Shown one piece after another: positions 43,199-51,600 of a stretch of 64,000 bases of DNA. Made by a program: the position numbers and the translations under genes. Each line of letters starts with the position of its first letter. The first letter of the stretch is position 1. The stretch is from Chitinophagales bacterium. GTDB taxonomy: Bacteria > Bacteroidota > Bacteroidia > Chitinophagales > Chitinophagaceae. The DNA lies in the NCBI GenBank assembly GCA_020636505.1, contig JACJXR010000010.1:1-64000 (forward strand), in the 5' to 3' direction. The notes beneath the pieces were generated by a model, which was not told where the DNA came from, ran no database searches, and saw nothing but the letters and a program-made list of their open reading frames with translations.

Positions 43199-45427
43199 AT
43201 GTCAATGAAGCAAAACCTAATTCCCTTATTTGCAATAATGGCCATATGCTTTGGCTCGCATATGGCATCAGGTCAACTAACCACAGGCATAGTTGCTCAT
43301 TGGGATTTCAGTAACAATGCCAATGACATAAGCGGGAACGGGAACCACGGTACCGGCAACAACATCACTTACACAACCGGCAAACAAGGAAATGCAAACA
43401 CGGCCGTTCGCTTCACCGGCAACAACAGCTACATTACAGTACCTTACAAAAGCAACCTGAACGTAACGCAGTTCTCCATTTGTGCTTTGGTGAAAGTGGA
43501 GGGATATTACACAGGAGCATGCCAAACCAGTGCCATATTATGGAGAGGATCTCAATGGCAAAACGGCTACTACTCACTCATATACTTCGACAATCCGTAC
43601 ACCATAAGTTGCAGCAGCAGAGATACTTCAAAAAATGTGTTTGCAGGACAAATAGCCAACCTAATTGCCACACCAAGCCCAACACAGTGGCAATACACTC
43701 CAACAATTGTATCTCAACGATGGTATTGTGTCATCACTACATTTGACGGCACTTATTCCAAGATATATGTTGATGGCGCTCTTAAATCCACATATACAGT
43801 TTCAGCCGGAAGCATCGGCAGCTCAACGGAAGGATTGGGAATTGGCGCCAACAGGTTCGGAGGCTCAAGTTCTTACCCTTATTGGATGACAGGCGTTGTG
43901 GATGACTTAAGAATATACAACCGTGTACTCAGCAGTCAAGACATATCTGCTTATTGCAACTTATTTCCTTCAGCCAATACTCCAAAAGTTTTCATACCGC
44001 AACCTTTGTCCCCTGAACAATTTTGTGCGGAAGAAACGATCAATGTTCCGTACGATGTCACACAACCATTCTATCCCGGCAATATTTTCAGCGCTGAGCT
44101 TTCGGATGCCGCGGGTAGCTTCACATCACCTGTTGTAATCGGCTCTGTTATGGCAACCGGTGCAGGGGTCATCAATTGTACCATACCCAAAGGAACACCT
44201 CCGGGCAATATGTATAGGATAAGGGTAACCGCGTCCAGCCCTGTGGACATTTCCGCCGACAATGGGGTGAATCTTACCGTAAAACCTACACCAACATTAA
44301 ACGCATCTTCAAACGCACCGGTATGTATCGGAGACAGCTTGCTGTTAAATGCAACTTACTCACCGACAGGCACTATTATTGATTGGAATGGCCCCGGCGG
44401 CTACAACGCTTCCGGAGATACTGTTGTGAAGCATAATATTGATTATGTCGACTCAGGTAACTATATCGCTAAAGCCAACTACAACGGCTGTATCGTATAC
44501 GACACAGTAAATGTGTTCGTAGGCAATCTGAAATTCGACTTGGGTAACGATACCACAATATGTGGAGACAGCATTGTACTCGACCCTGGTATTACTCAAG
44601 CACAATACTTGTGGCAAGACGGCAGCACTGGAAATACATATGTTGCAAAAAAGACAGGCAGATTTACCGTTATCGGAACATTGGGCACCTGCACACATTC
44701 GGACACCATAGATATTGACGTATTGAACCTGAATGCCACTTTGCCTAATGATACTTTCATTTGTCCGGGTGATAAAATAACCATATCCATTGAAGACACT
44801 TTCGACACCTACAAGTGGAACATAGTAGGAGTTGGCAGCACCCCTTCAGTTATTTTGAACACAGCAGGCACTTATTGGGTGGAAGTGACAAAAAGTAATT
44901 GCACGGATGTAGACAGCATAAAACTATCCATATACAAGCCGGGCATCATGCTTGGCAATGATACGGTACTATGTAATGATGAGTCGATAACGTTGAACGC
45001 GCAATCGATTGGCGGTAGTAGATACACTTGGCAGAACGGCTCAACGGAACAAACATATGTTGTTCGTAGTTCGGGTACATTCTCAGTTACAGTGGAGAAT
45101 ATTTGTGGCCGATTCACGGACGACATCAATGTGGCGTTTGAAGAATGCCATTGCAATCCTATTATACCTACGGCATTCTCCCCAAACAACGATGGACTGA
45201 ACGATGATATAGGACCAAAATTTCTTTGCGACCCGTATTTCTACAAATTCACGATAGCCAACAGATGGGGCCAAGTAATTTTTTCATCGAAAACCAAAGG
45301 CGAAAAATGGGACGGTACTTATAAAGGCAAACCTGCACAAATCGGCACTTACTATTATCTGTACCAGGTAACAGACAAAAAAGGAAGAGACTACAAACAA
45401 AAAGGAGATATTACTTTATTAAGGTAA
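43199..45427 (+). CDS. LamG and PKD/Ig-like secreted protein with type B (CHU_C) T9SS sorting domain
   Basis: A 742-residue protein; ATG 43199 or 43205 may be the start, the latter (MKQNLIPLFA) fitting a signal peptide. The LamG part (about 27-255) matches the preceding gene (GYYTGACQTSAIL versus GYYTGTCQVNAVL; KNVFAG versus KNVFGV). It continues with Ig/PKD-like domains (about 365-650) and ends in TAFSPNNDGLNDDIGP ... IANRWGQVIFSS ... GTYYYLYQ, the gliding-motility-type CHU_C domain that serves as type B signal. It is thus surface-exposed. The 3' end lies 58 bp before a leuS-derived fragment. Confidence 0.85.
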   Translation: MSMKQNLIPLFAIMAICFGSHMASGQLTTGIVAHWDFSNNANDISGNGNHGTGNNITYTTGKQGNANTAVRFTGNNSYITVPYKSNLNVTQFSICALVKVEGYYTGACQTSAILWRGSQWQNGYYSLIYFDNPYTISCSSRDTSKNVFAGQIANLIATPSPTQWQYTPTIVSQRWYCVITTFDGTYSKIYVDGALKSTYTVSAGSIGSSTEGLGIGANRFGGSSSYPYWMTGVVDDLRIYNRVLSSQDISAYCNLFPSANTPKVFIPQPLSPEQFCAEETINVPYDVTQPFYPGNIFSAELSDAAGSFTSPVVIGSVMATGAGVINCTIPKGTPPGNMYRIRVTASSPVDISADNGVNLTVKPTPTLNASSNAPVCIGDSLLLNATYSPTGTIIDWNGPGGYNASGDTVVKHNIDYVDSGNYIAKANYNGCIVYDTVNVFVGNLKFDLGNDTTICGDSIVLDPGITQAQYLWQDGSTGNTYVAKKTGRFTVIGTLGTCTHSDTIDIDVLNLNATLPNDTFICPGDKITISIEDTFDTYKWNIVGVGSTPSVILNTAGTYWVEVTKSNCTDVDSIKLSIYKPGIMLGNDTVLCNDESITLNAQSIGGSRYTWQNGSTEQTYVVRSSGTFSVTVENICGRFTDDINVAFEECHCNPIIPTAFSPNNDGLNDDIGPKFLCDPYFYKFTIANRWGQVIFSSKTKGEKWDGTYKGKPAQIGTYYYLYQVTDKKGRDYKQKGDITLLR

Positions 45428-45485
45428 CTGTTCTATGTCCGTCAATTCTTTTGCGGTCCCATCGGTAAATGCATTTGTTTCGTAG

Positions 45486-45526
45486 TCATCTATGTACCGA
45501 ACAAGATGATCAATTTGGTGGTTTAA
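45486..45526 (+). pseudogene. Degenerate copy of the leuS 3' end
   Basis: These 41 bases match leuS 41482-41522 at 36 positions and keep its frame: IYVPNKMINLVV then TAA, against IYVPNKMINVVV then TAG. No similarity continues upstream or downstream. It is a non-coding remnant, about 4.0 kb from its parent, and its minus strand supplies the last codons and stop of the SGNH-like gene at 45510. Confidence 0.75.
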
Positions 45527-46469
45527 GGTATGGAGCCAATGACCGGGACAGCCAGCCGGCCATAGCATACGCGCCATGGTCATTCATATGCTTTACATCT
45601 TTCCAGTATTGAGGATTTTGGTATATTTCATCAGGCGGTATCAGCACATCGCCAAACTGCTTATAAAATTCCAATTCTTCAGGTAAGGATACAGATGCGA
45701 TTTCAGGTGTGTAAAGAAACACTACTTTAATACCTCTGTCTTTTGCCATCTTTACCATTTCTTTGATGTAGTTAAACGAGTACTTATTATAGAACCACCT
45801 GGCGAAACCTGTAGTGTATTTGTAGTTTTTCAACTTATTTTCTTGTTGCCTTTTCAGTTCATCTTTATTAATAATGCTCCAATCTTCCCGATGCCCGTAG
45901 TTGACCTTATTGACAGGCGGTAAATCATATTGTCCAAACAACTTTCGTTTCTTTGATTCGAACCTGACCACCAATGCTTTAAACCAATCCTGAAAAATAT
46001 TATCATTAAATATCAATTCAGGGAACAACACATCTTTTGTATCAGCCAAATAGGCGAAATCCATGTGCCCATCTCTGTTTTCTTTCTCTGTAACTTCTAT
46101 AACAATACATTGAGGTTGCTTGAACTTCAAGAGGTCTTTTAGAATGACATAAGGTGCATTTCTGCCCAAACGGCAATAACCAAGAGTCAAAACATGCAAT
46201 GGCAAACCCAACTCTCTCAGCGAGTCCTCCATTCTATAATCACAAATACCGTCTATTGTATGCGATGTACCAAAAAACGCCAGATCTGCAGGCTTATCGT
46301 TAAGGAATATCCTATCATATATCAATCCACTTTGCTGCATACAGTTATACTTCGCAAAATAATACCCAAAGCGTTTATCGTATGGCATTGCAAACAGTAC
46401 CACACAACCAATGATGAATGGTAATGACACCCATAACACACTCAACCATATTTTCTTATATCTGCGCAT
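45510..46469 (-). CDS. SGNH/AlgJ-like membrane-anchored protein, partner of the MBOAT acyltransferase
   Basis: A 319-residue protein with one N-terminal helix (about 8-28) and a large outer domain. LAFFGTSHTIDG (Ser69-His70) resembles block I of SGNH hydrolases in AlgJ/AlgX/DltD-type acyltransfer partners, and DVKHMNDHGAYAMAGWLS near the C-terminus has the DxxH pair of block V. With the abutting MBOAT gene (stop and start adjacent, 46469/46470) it probably completes transfer of an acyl group to a surface polymer. The final codons (KPPN and stop) lie inside the leuS-derived fragment, so the C-terminus was probably changed by that rearrangement. Confidence 0.7.
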   Translation of the reverse strand: MRRYKKIWLSVLWVSLPFIIGCVVLFAMPYDKRFGYYFAKYNCMQQSGLIYDRIFLNDKPADLAFFGTSHTIDGICDYRMEDSLRELGLPLHVLTLGYCRLGRNAPYVILKDLLKFKQPQCIVIEVTEKENRDGHMDFAYLADTKDVLFPELIFNDNIFQDWFKALVVRFESKKRKLFGQYDLPPVNKVNYGHREDWSIINKDELKRQQENKLKNYKYTTGFARWFYNKYSFNYIKEMVKMAKDRGIKVVFLYTPEIASVSLPEELEFYKQFGDVLIPPDEIYQNPQYWKDVKHMNDHGAYAMAGWLSRSLAPYLKPPN

Positions 46470-47939
46470 CTAAAACTGGAAATAAACAAAATGCGGTGTT
46501 GTTTCATACACACCAAAAAACAATATCCAAACAATCATGAAATAATAACCTGCAAGCCGTAGGCCTTTAGGTACTTTATTCATACTATTCAATGCATTGG
46601 TATATGCCAACGCTATCTCCACCACAACAAAGATCAACAGCGACAAAAGCATGTATATGATTCCCGGTCGTAGTGGGAACAACTCAATTACTTTAGCAGA
46701 TATCAGTTTTAAGTCTGCGATAAATGTTGCAGGATCAAACGACATGTTGCCTATTACTGCAAATGCGTTTTGCATATCCGTAGCACGAAATACAATAAAG
46801 CTGAATGCAATAAGATGAAACGTGATCAACATGGCCAACCCATTGTTCAGTAAGCGAAACTTCGCAAGGCCCAAGAAAGCCATCAACTTATTCGCATAAG
46901 GATTAAGCACAAAATAGCCTATGATATACAAAGCATGCATCACACCAAACACCACATAGGTCCAACCGGAGCCATGCCATATACCCGACAGCAGAAAGAC
47001 AACAAACAAATTGTAATACCAACGCCAACGCCCCACACGATTTCCCCCCATAGGGATATACACATAATCTCTGAACCAAGTAGACAGTGATATATGCCAA
47101 CGTCTCCAAAACTCAGGAACCGACTTTGAGAAAAACGGTTGCTTGAAATTATCCATCAGTTTGAAACCCATGATGCGCGCAACACCTATGGCAATATCAG
47201 AATAGGCGGAAAAATCGCAATAAACCTGTATCGCAAACAGATACATGGCGAGTAAGGACATGTTGCCACTATATTGTTCAGGACTACCGAATACCTGATC
47301 CACATACAATGCAAGATTGTCTGCTATCACCATCTTTTTGAAGTAGCCGTATAAAGCCTGTCTGAATCCGCGCGAGATATTATCGTAGTCGGGTACTTTC
47401 TTTTGTCTGAATTGCGGCAATAAGTTTTGCGGACGCTCAATGGGGCCTGCCACCAACTGCGGGAAGAACATCACATAGGTGGCATATATGCCAAAATGCT
47501 TTTCAGGCTCCTGTTTACCCCAATACACTTCTATCACATAGCTAAGGCTCTGGAATGTGTGAAAAGACAACCCTATAGGCAATGCCCACTTCAATAATAC
47601 CAAGTCGTAATTCCAACCTAAAAAAGCAGCAAGGCCATGTATGTTCTCCGAAGCAAAGTTGAAATACTTGAACGTGACCAGGAGTATACATGTGGCAGCT
47701 ATACTCAGCCATAAATATCTTTTACGTTTGGCACCATGCACCTTATTCATCATACGTGCGGCGTAATAATCCACAAGAATGATGGCGAAAAGTATCAGTA
47801 AATATTCAGGAATGAACGCACCGTAAAAAACACAACTGGCCAACAACAAAAGGACCCACCTATATTTTTGCCGCAAAGAGTAGAACAGCAATACAACCGC
47901 TATAAAGAATACTATAAAGGTGATCGAATTGAACAGCAT
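46470..47939 (-). CDS. MBOAT-family O-acyltransferase (AlgI-like)
   Basis: A 489-residue polytopic protein with about eleven helices. FFPQLVAGPIERPQNLLPQ and PEFWRRWHISLSTWFRDYVYIP are the AlgI-type blocks, and GIWHGSGWTYVVFGVMHALY contains the catalytic His and the MBOAT core. It moves acetyl or another acyl group from the cytoplasm onto a membrane-bound carrier, for delivery to a secreted polysaccharide, peptidoglycan or lipid. It is the first gene of an operon with the SGNH-like protein. The polymer is not given by the neighbours. Confidence 0.88.
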   Translation of the reverse strand: MLFNSITFIVFFIAVVLLFYSLRQKYRWVLLLLASCVFYGAFIPEYLLILFAIILVDYYAARMMNKVHGAKRKRYLWLSIAATCILLVTFKYFNFASENIHGLAAFLGWNYDLVLLKWALPIGLSFHTFQSLSYVIEVYWGKQEPEKHFGIYATYVMFFPQLVAGPIERPQNLLPQFRQKKVPDYDNISRGFRQALYGYFKKMVIADNLALYVDQVFGSPEQYSGNMSLLAMYLFAIQVYCDFSAYSDIAIGVARIMGFKLMDNFKQPFFSKSVPEFWRRWHISLSTWFRDYVYIPMGGNRVGRWRWYYNLFVVFLLSGIWHGSGWTYVVFGVMHALYIIGYFVLNPYANKLMAFLGLAKFRLLNNGLAMLITFHLIAFSFIVFRATDMQNAFAVIGNMSFDPATFIADLKLISAKVIELFPLRPGIIYMLLSLLIFVVVEIALAYTNALNSMNKVPKGLRLAGYYFMIVWILFFGVYETTPHFVYFQF

Positions 47940-47965
47940 GCGTAATAAAAATATAAATTATACTA

Positions 47966-48622
47966 TTATAATGCACATGCAGTTACAATCAATGATGACA
48001 GAACAAACTTTTCTCCATCCACATCTATCGGTGGCTCGTCCTCTTCGTATGCATCATTAATATCAAAGCCGTATTGTTTCAGCATATCGCAGGCACCTTC
48101 TTTGGAGTACATGGCAAAGCCAAACTTGGTCATCGGGTATGTTTTCATTAGCCTTTCTGGACGCAGGCCCAATATGAATTTTCCATTCGGCTTCAGCACT
48201 CGTAGTATTTCCGTAGCCACAGCTTGGGCATCGTCCCAAAAGTAAACGGTGTTTACCGTGACTATTTTATCGAACGTATCTTCTGCAAAAGGCATGGATA
48301 ATGCATCACCGTGAACGAATGTTGCAACATTACGGGTCACCAACTCATCATTGGTTGCAGTAGCCAGCTCCACCATTTCTTCCGAGTAATCGTATCCCGT
48401 GTATTGTAAATTTTTTGCTTTGGCAATCATATCGGCAACGTGTTTGCCTTTACCCATGCCTATTTCCAATACATTATCATTATCGGATAAGTTCATGGCA
48501 TCGATGGCACGATTTATAAGCACAGCATTGCCTACGGCCATAAAATCGGCTATCTGCTCCGCCCACTCGCCATGTGGCTTGCGCAACTGAGCAGCCATGC
48601 TCATGGCTTTTTGTTCATCCAT
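47966..48622 (-). CDS. Class I SAM-dependent methyltransferase
   Basis: A 218-residue protein from the ATG at 48622 (MDEQKAMSMAAQL), two bases after the stop of the upstream glyoxalase-like gene. VLEIGMGKGKHVADM is motif I, and GYDYSEEMVELA the acidic loop, with FDKIVTVNTVYFWDD as motif post-I. It is a small-molecule type methyltransferase of the UbiE/Methyltransf_11 group; substrate unknown. Coupled to the VOC gene. Confidence 0.85.
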   Translation of the reverse strand: MDEQKAMSMAAQLRKPHGEWAEQIADFMAVGNAVLINRAIDAMNLSDNDNVLEIGMGKGKHVADMIAKAKNLQYTGYDYSEEMVELATATNDELVTRNVATFVHGDALSMPFAEDTFDKIVTVNTVYFWDDAQAVATEILRVLKPNGKFILGLRPERLMKTYPMTKFGFAMYSKEGACDMLKQYGFDINDAYEEDEPPIDVDGEKFVLSSLIVTACAL

Positions 48623-48624
48623 GT

Positions 48625-48996
48625 TTATGGCAATTTGAAGTGCGGATTGCAAATAACACCCAGTGCGTTGCCCCAAGGGTCTTTTACCGTTGCAAGCACT
48701 ATGCCTTCTCCCAAATCCATTGGCTTCTCCAATTCCGTGGCTCCTTTGCTTAGCAGATGCTCATACATTTTTTGAGCATCTTCAACTCCCCAATAGGCAT
48801 AGACGTTAACCGCTTTTTCCATCGGCTCTTTTTGTGGATGCAAGCCAAACTCGTAGCCTCCCACATTGAATCCGACATAATATTCCGTATCGTAATAAGG
48901 CTCTTGGCCCAAAATATCTTTGTACCAATCAGTAGCCGCCTTCAGATCGTCTACCATGTATACTACTGTACGTAAGCCTTGAAATGCAGTACTCAT
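48625..48996 (-). CDS. VOC-family (glyoxalase/bleomycin resistance) protein
   Basis: A 123-residue protein with two beta-alpha-beta-beta-beta modules: TVVYMVDDLKAATDWYKDILGQEP and YAYWGVEDAQKMYEHLLSKGATELE, ending in VKDPWGNALGVICNP, the metal-binding D-P-x-G-N block of VOC proteins. The usual metal ligands (His/Glu) are incomplete (VV start lacks His), so catalysis is uncertain. First gene of a two-gene operon with a methyltransferase. Confidence 0.85.
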   Translation of the reverse strand: MSTAFQGLRTVVYMVDDLKAATDWYKDILGQEPYYDTEYYVGFNVGGYEFGLHPQKEPMEKAVNVYAYWGVEDAQKMYEHLLSKGATELEKPMDLGEGIVLATVKDPWGNALGVICNPHFKLP

Positions 48997-49040
48997 TGAT
49001 TATCGTTTTTTACAATTTAGCCAAAATATATCGCAAGCCT

Positions 49041-49048
49041 TACCTTTA
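49041..49048 (+). promoter_or_regulatory. Candidate -7 box of the DUF4406-like gene
   Basis: TACCTTTA differs from TAnnTTTG in the last base and ends five bases before the ATG at 49054. Confidence 0.3.
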
Positions 49049-49053
49049 ATAAT

Positions 49054-49392
49054 ATGATAATAGGTGTAGCAGGACCATACTCAGCCGATACAGATGTGCA
49101 AAGACAGCAGAATCTGAATGCAATGAATGACGCAGCCACTGCCGTATTAGCCAAAGGGCACACACCCTTGATAGGTGTCAACGCGGCTTTGCCTGTTGTT
49201 GAAAAAACAGGGCTTGAAGGTGATGCGCGTTATAAAGCCATCATGGATATATCGATGGCGGTAATTGACAAATGCGAGGCACTGTTGCTTATAGCAGAAA
49301 GCCCCGGCGCGAATCGCGAACGGGACTTGATATTATCCAAAGGGCTACCCGTATACCACAGTGTGGAGGAGGTGCCCAATGCAAGCAATTAA
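49054..49392 (+). CDS. DUF4406 / nucleoside 2-deoxyribosyltransferase-like protein
   Basis: A 112-residue protein. IIGVAGPYSADTDVQRQQNLNAMNDAA and LAKGHTPLIG match the AGPY..N..A..L..GH pattern of DUF4406, which has the fold of nucleoside 2-deoxyribosyltransferases; ESPGANRERDL fits the conserved S-x-G-x-x-x-E block. It may act on nucleosides or nucleotides; the true substrate is unknown. Its stop overlaps a convergent lipoprotein gene by four bases. Confidence 0.75.
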   Translation: MIIGVAGPYSADTDVQRQQNLNAMNDAATAVLAKGHTPLIGVNAALPVVEKTGLEGDARYKAIMDISMAVIDKCEALLLIAESPGANRERDLILSKGLPVYHSVEEVPNASN

Positions 49393-49664
49393 ATGATGTT
49401 GCCGACCTTCTCCAAAGAGCAGTCTCCCGATGCAGGACCTGTTTGTGCGGCATCTTCCAACAATCGGCGTTTTTTCTCGTCGCAAGCGTTTTGCGCATCT
49501 TTCTTACGGCTTGCAGGGAACGATTCGGAATCATCCAAAGAATAAGTTCCTCCGTTGCCATCTGTATAATTGATAACGCAACTACATTCGTATTCCTTAA
49601 TCAAGCAAGACGAAAAAAGCATGGACGCCAAAGGCAGCGTCAATATCAAAGTAAATTTCCTCAT
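49389..49664 (-). CDS. Small cysteine-patterned lipoprotein
   Basis: A 91-residue protein with a lipoprotein signal ending in FSSC (Cys20), followed by EYECSCVINYTDG, an internal DAQNACDEKK and GDCSLEK. The cysteine layout (CxC, one central, one near the end) is shared with the gene at 49766-50044. It is probably a small lipid-anchored periplasmic or surface protein with disulfides. No known family recognised. Confidence 0.6.
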   Translation of the reverse strand: MRKFTLILTLPLASMLFSSCLIKEYECSCVINYTDGNGGTYSLDDSESFPASRKKDAQNACDEKKRRLLEDAAQTGPASGDCSLEKVGNII

Positions 49665-49765
49665 AATGTCGTTTTAAAGACAACAGCTTGTATCATGAAA
49701 TCATAACACAAGCTGTTTATTGTTATTTGTATAATAGAATGGTTCGTGTTGCGAACTATTCTTGA

Positions 49766-50044
49766 TTATTTCAAAGTACAGTTGGCGGTTGATGTAACGG
49801 TTACACCTGCACCTGAGTAAAAGAAGTCGTTTTCACTTTTTACCTGACTTTCAAAGTTTTTACACTCGTCTTCAGCTTTCTTTTTTGTGTCTTTGATGCT
49901 TTTGCTGATCTCTCCTTCTTCGCTTGAGCTGTAACCTTGAGCGGTTGCAGTCACTGCATAAGTACAAGCACAATTGTAGTTTTTCTTACAAGCCGAGAAC
50001 GTTACGACTGCAAGTAGAGCCAACAGGATAGTTGATTTTTTCAT
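49766..50044 (-). CDS. Small cysteine-patterned lipoprotein, paralogue
   Basis: A 92-residue protein from the ATG at 50044 (MKKSTILLALL); 17 further upstream codons are open but not signal-like. The lipobox is FSAC (Cys19), then NYNCACTYAVTATAQ, EDECKN and ANCTLK. The pattern fits the protein at 49389-49664, with an insertion-rich Ser/Glu segment (SSSEEGE). The two may be diverged duplicates. Function unknown. Confidence 0.6.
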   Translation of the reverse strand: MKKSTILLALLAVVTFSACKKNYNCACTYAVTATAQGYSSSEEGEISKSIKDTKKKAEDECKNFESQVKSENDFFYSGAGVTVTSTANCTLK

Positions 50045-50253
50045 AGAATTGATTTTAAATTTAAGAGTACAATTTATTTCCATTTCCTTTAGCAATTTCC
50101 GTACCGGAAATGATTTTTCTGTTAAGGATATGACGGATAAAAAATGCAGTAATATCAGGCTATTGAGGCCTGTGATAATTGTTCGGATTGATGAAAGTAT
50201 CCAACAAAATATTTTATTAACCGTGAGTTACAAAAGAGGTATGAACTGGTCGA

Positions 50254-51045
50254 TCATTCAGACAACAACTCTCTGAAATAGTCTGTGGCTTTCAGCAGTC
50301 GGCTACCGTACCAACTGAACATTTCTCCATCCACAAGTTTTACTTGTGCATTGGGCAATACTGTCTTCACCTCGGCAATGTGTTTTTCTTTGAATGGAAA
50401 GGGCTCTGATGAAAGTAACACCATATCGGGGTTGATGGCTTTCAAATCTTCGGCAGTCACTTCGGGGTAGCGTGTTTGTTTTTCGTATGCGTTCTTCCAA
50501 CCCAACACATGTATCATATGGCCGATGAAAGTATCTCCACCAACGGTCATCCATGGATCGCGCCACATCAGGTAAGCAACCTTTTTAGGTTCTGCTGCAT
50601 GGTTCAGTCCTGTGAAAGCATGTACTATCTCATCTACAAGGTTCACAGCATCTCCATCGGTTCCCGTCATCTGCCCAACCACTTGCATCATCAGCAACGC
50701 ATGCGGTAATGTGTCAACATCACTTATCCATACAGGAAACTCATTGGCCAACTCCTCAATCTGCTCTTTTTCGTTCTCTTCCTTATTGGCTATTATGAGG
50801 TCGGGCTTCAACTCTCGTATCTTATCAATGTTCAAGGTTTTGGTTCCGCCCACACGCTCTTTGCTTCTGAACCACGCTTCGGGATGTACACAAAACTTGG
50901 TGATACCCACCACTTCGTCGTTCAATCCCAAATCAGCCAACAACTCCGTTTGCGATGGCACAAGGCTAATTATTCTTTTTGCAGGATAGTTTATGGTCAC
51001 CTCCCTGCCCAACATATCGTTGAATGTTTTCCTCGGTCTCATCAC
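50254..51045 (-). CDS. BtuF-like substrate-binding protein without signal peptide
   Basis: A 263-residue protein of the helical-backbone metal/cobalamin receptor fold: RIISLVPSQTELLADLGLNDEVVGITKFC (typical BtuF/FhuD start) and LKPDLIIANKEENEKEQIEEL. There is no signal peptide or lipobox at the start (MMRPRKTFNDMLGREV), and the start is fixed by the four-base overlap with the upstream gene, so the protein seems to stay in the cytoplasm. It may bind cobalamin, corrinoid or an iron complex. No ABC permease or ATPase is next to it. Confidence 0.75.
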   Translation of the reverse strand: MMRPRKTFNDMLGREVTINYPAKRIISLVPSQTELLADLGLNDEVVGITKFCVHPEAWFRSKERVGGTKTLNIDKIRELKPDLIIANKEENEKEQIEELANEFPVWISDVDTLPHALLMMQVVGQMTGTDGDAVNLVDEIVHAFTGLNHAAEPKKVAYLMWRDPWMTVGGDTFIGHMIHVLGWKNAYEKQTRYPEVTAEDLKAINPDMVLLSSEPFPFKEKHIAEVKTVLPNAQVKLVDGEMFSWYGSRLLKATDYFRELLSE

Positions 51046-51401
51046 TCAAACTTTTTGAAGTAAAACATCAGAAAGAACGTACATAACACATCGAACGGGA
51101 AAAGCACATCCAAAAGGAAATGCATACCCGGTTTGTCCGGCATTGCAAAGCGCAACACAAGGTTCAAGGTTGTAAGAGCCAAATACGACAAAGCCGCCCA
51201 CCTTTTCAGATCGCAGGCAAACAACCAAAACAGCGTATATACGCCCATTATCACGGGCCTCCAATTGGCCAAGCCATCCACCGGGTCGACGATGTAATCA
51301 TAAACCAGAAACAACGTCATGCCGATATTGAACAAGGCGATAAAAGGGAACACCGTAGGTGGCTTATTCCATACTCTTTTGTAAAACGGTTCGTTCATCA
51401 A
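51042..51401 (-). CDS. Small membrane protein of unknown function
   Basis: A 119-residue protein with three to four hydrophobic helices (FPFIALFNIGMTLFLVYDYI, PVIMGVYTLFWLFAC, ALTTLNLVLRFAM, FPFDVLCTFFLMFYF). No domain recognised. It overlaps the BtuF-like gene by four bases (51042-51045), so the two are translated together. Confidence 0.6.
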   Translation of the reverse strand: MMNEPFYKRVWNKPPTVFPFIALFNIGMTLFLVYDYIVDPVDGLANWRPVIMGVYTLFWLFACDLKRWAALSYLALTTLNLVLRFAMPDKPGMHFLLDVLFPFDVLCTFFLMFYFKKFE

Positions 51402-51551
51402 GCATCAAAGGTAGCAAGTATAATGGAGTGATTTATGTCTTGCTTTGCTAAACGACATTTAACCGAAAGTTAGTATAACGACATTTTTAAATAGGCTTTA
51501 ATATGAATTCAGGATATGCATTAAACCTATTGCGTATATTTATAATACACT

Positions 51552-51600
51552 TTATAAACCTCAAGTTATGCAAAAGACATTCTCCACCCTCGTATTGCTG
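51552..51600 (+). repeat. 5' copy of a duplicated leader and signal-peptide segment
   Basis: These 49 bases recur at 53227-53275 with only two mismatches, covering 16 bases before the ATG and the first 11 codons. They mark the 5' boundary of a tandem gene duplication. Confidence 0.75.
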
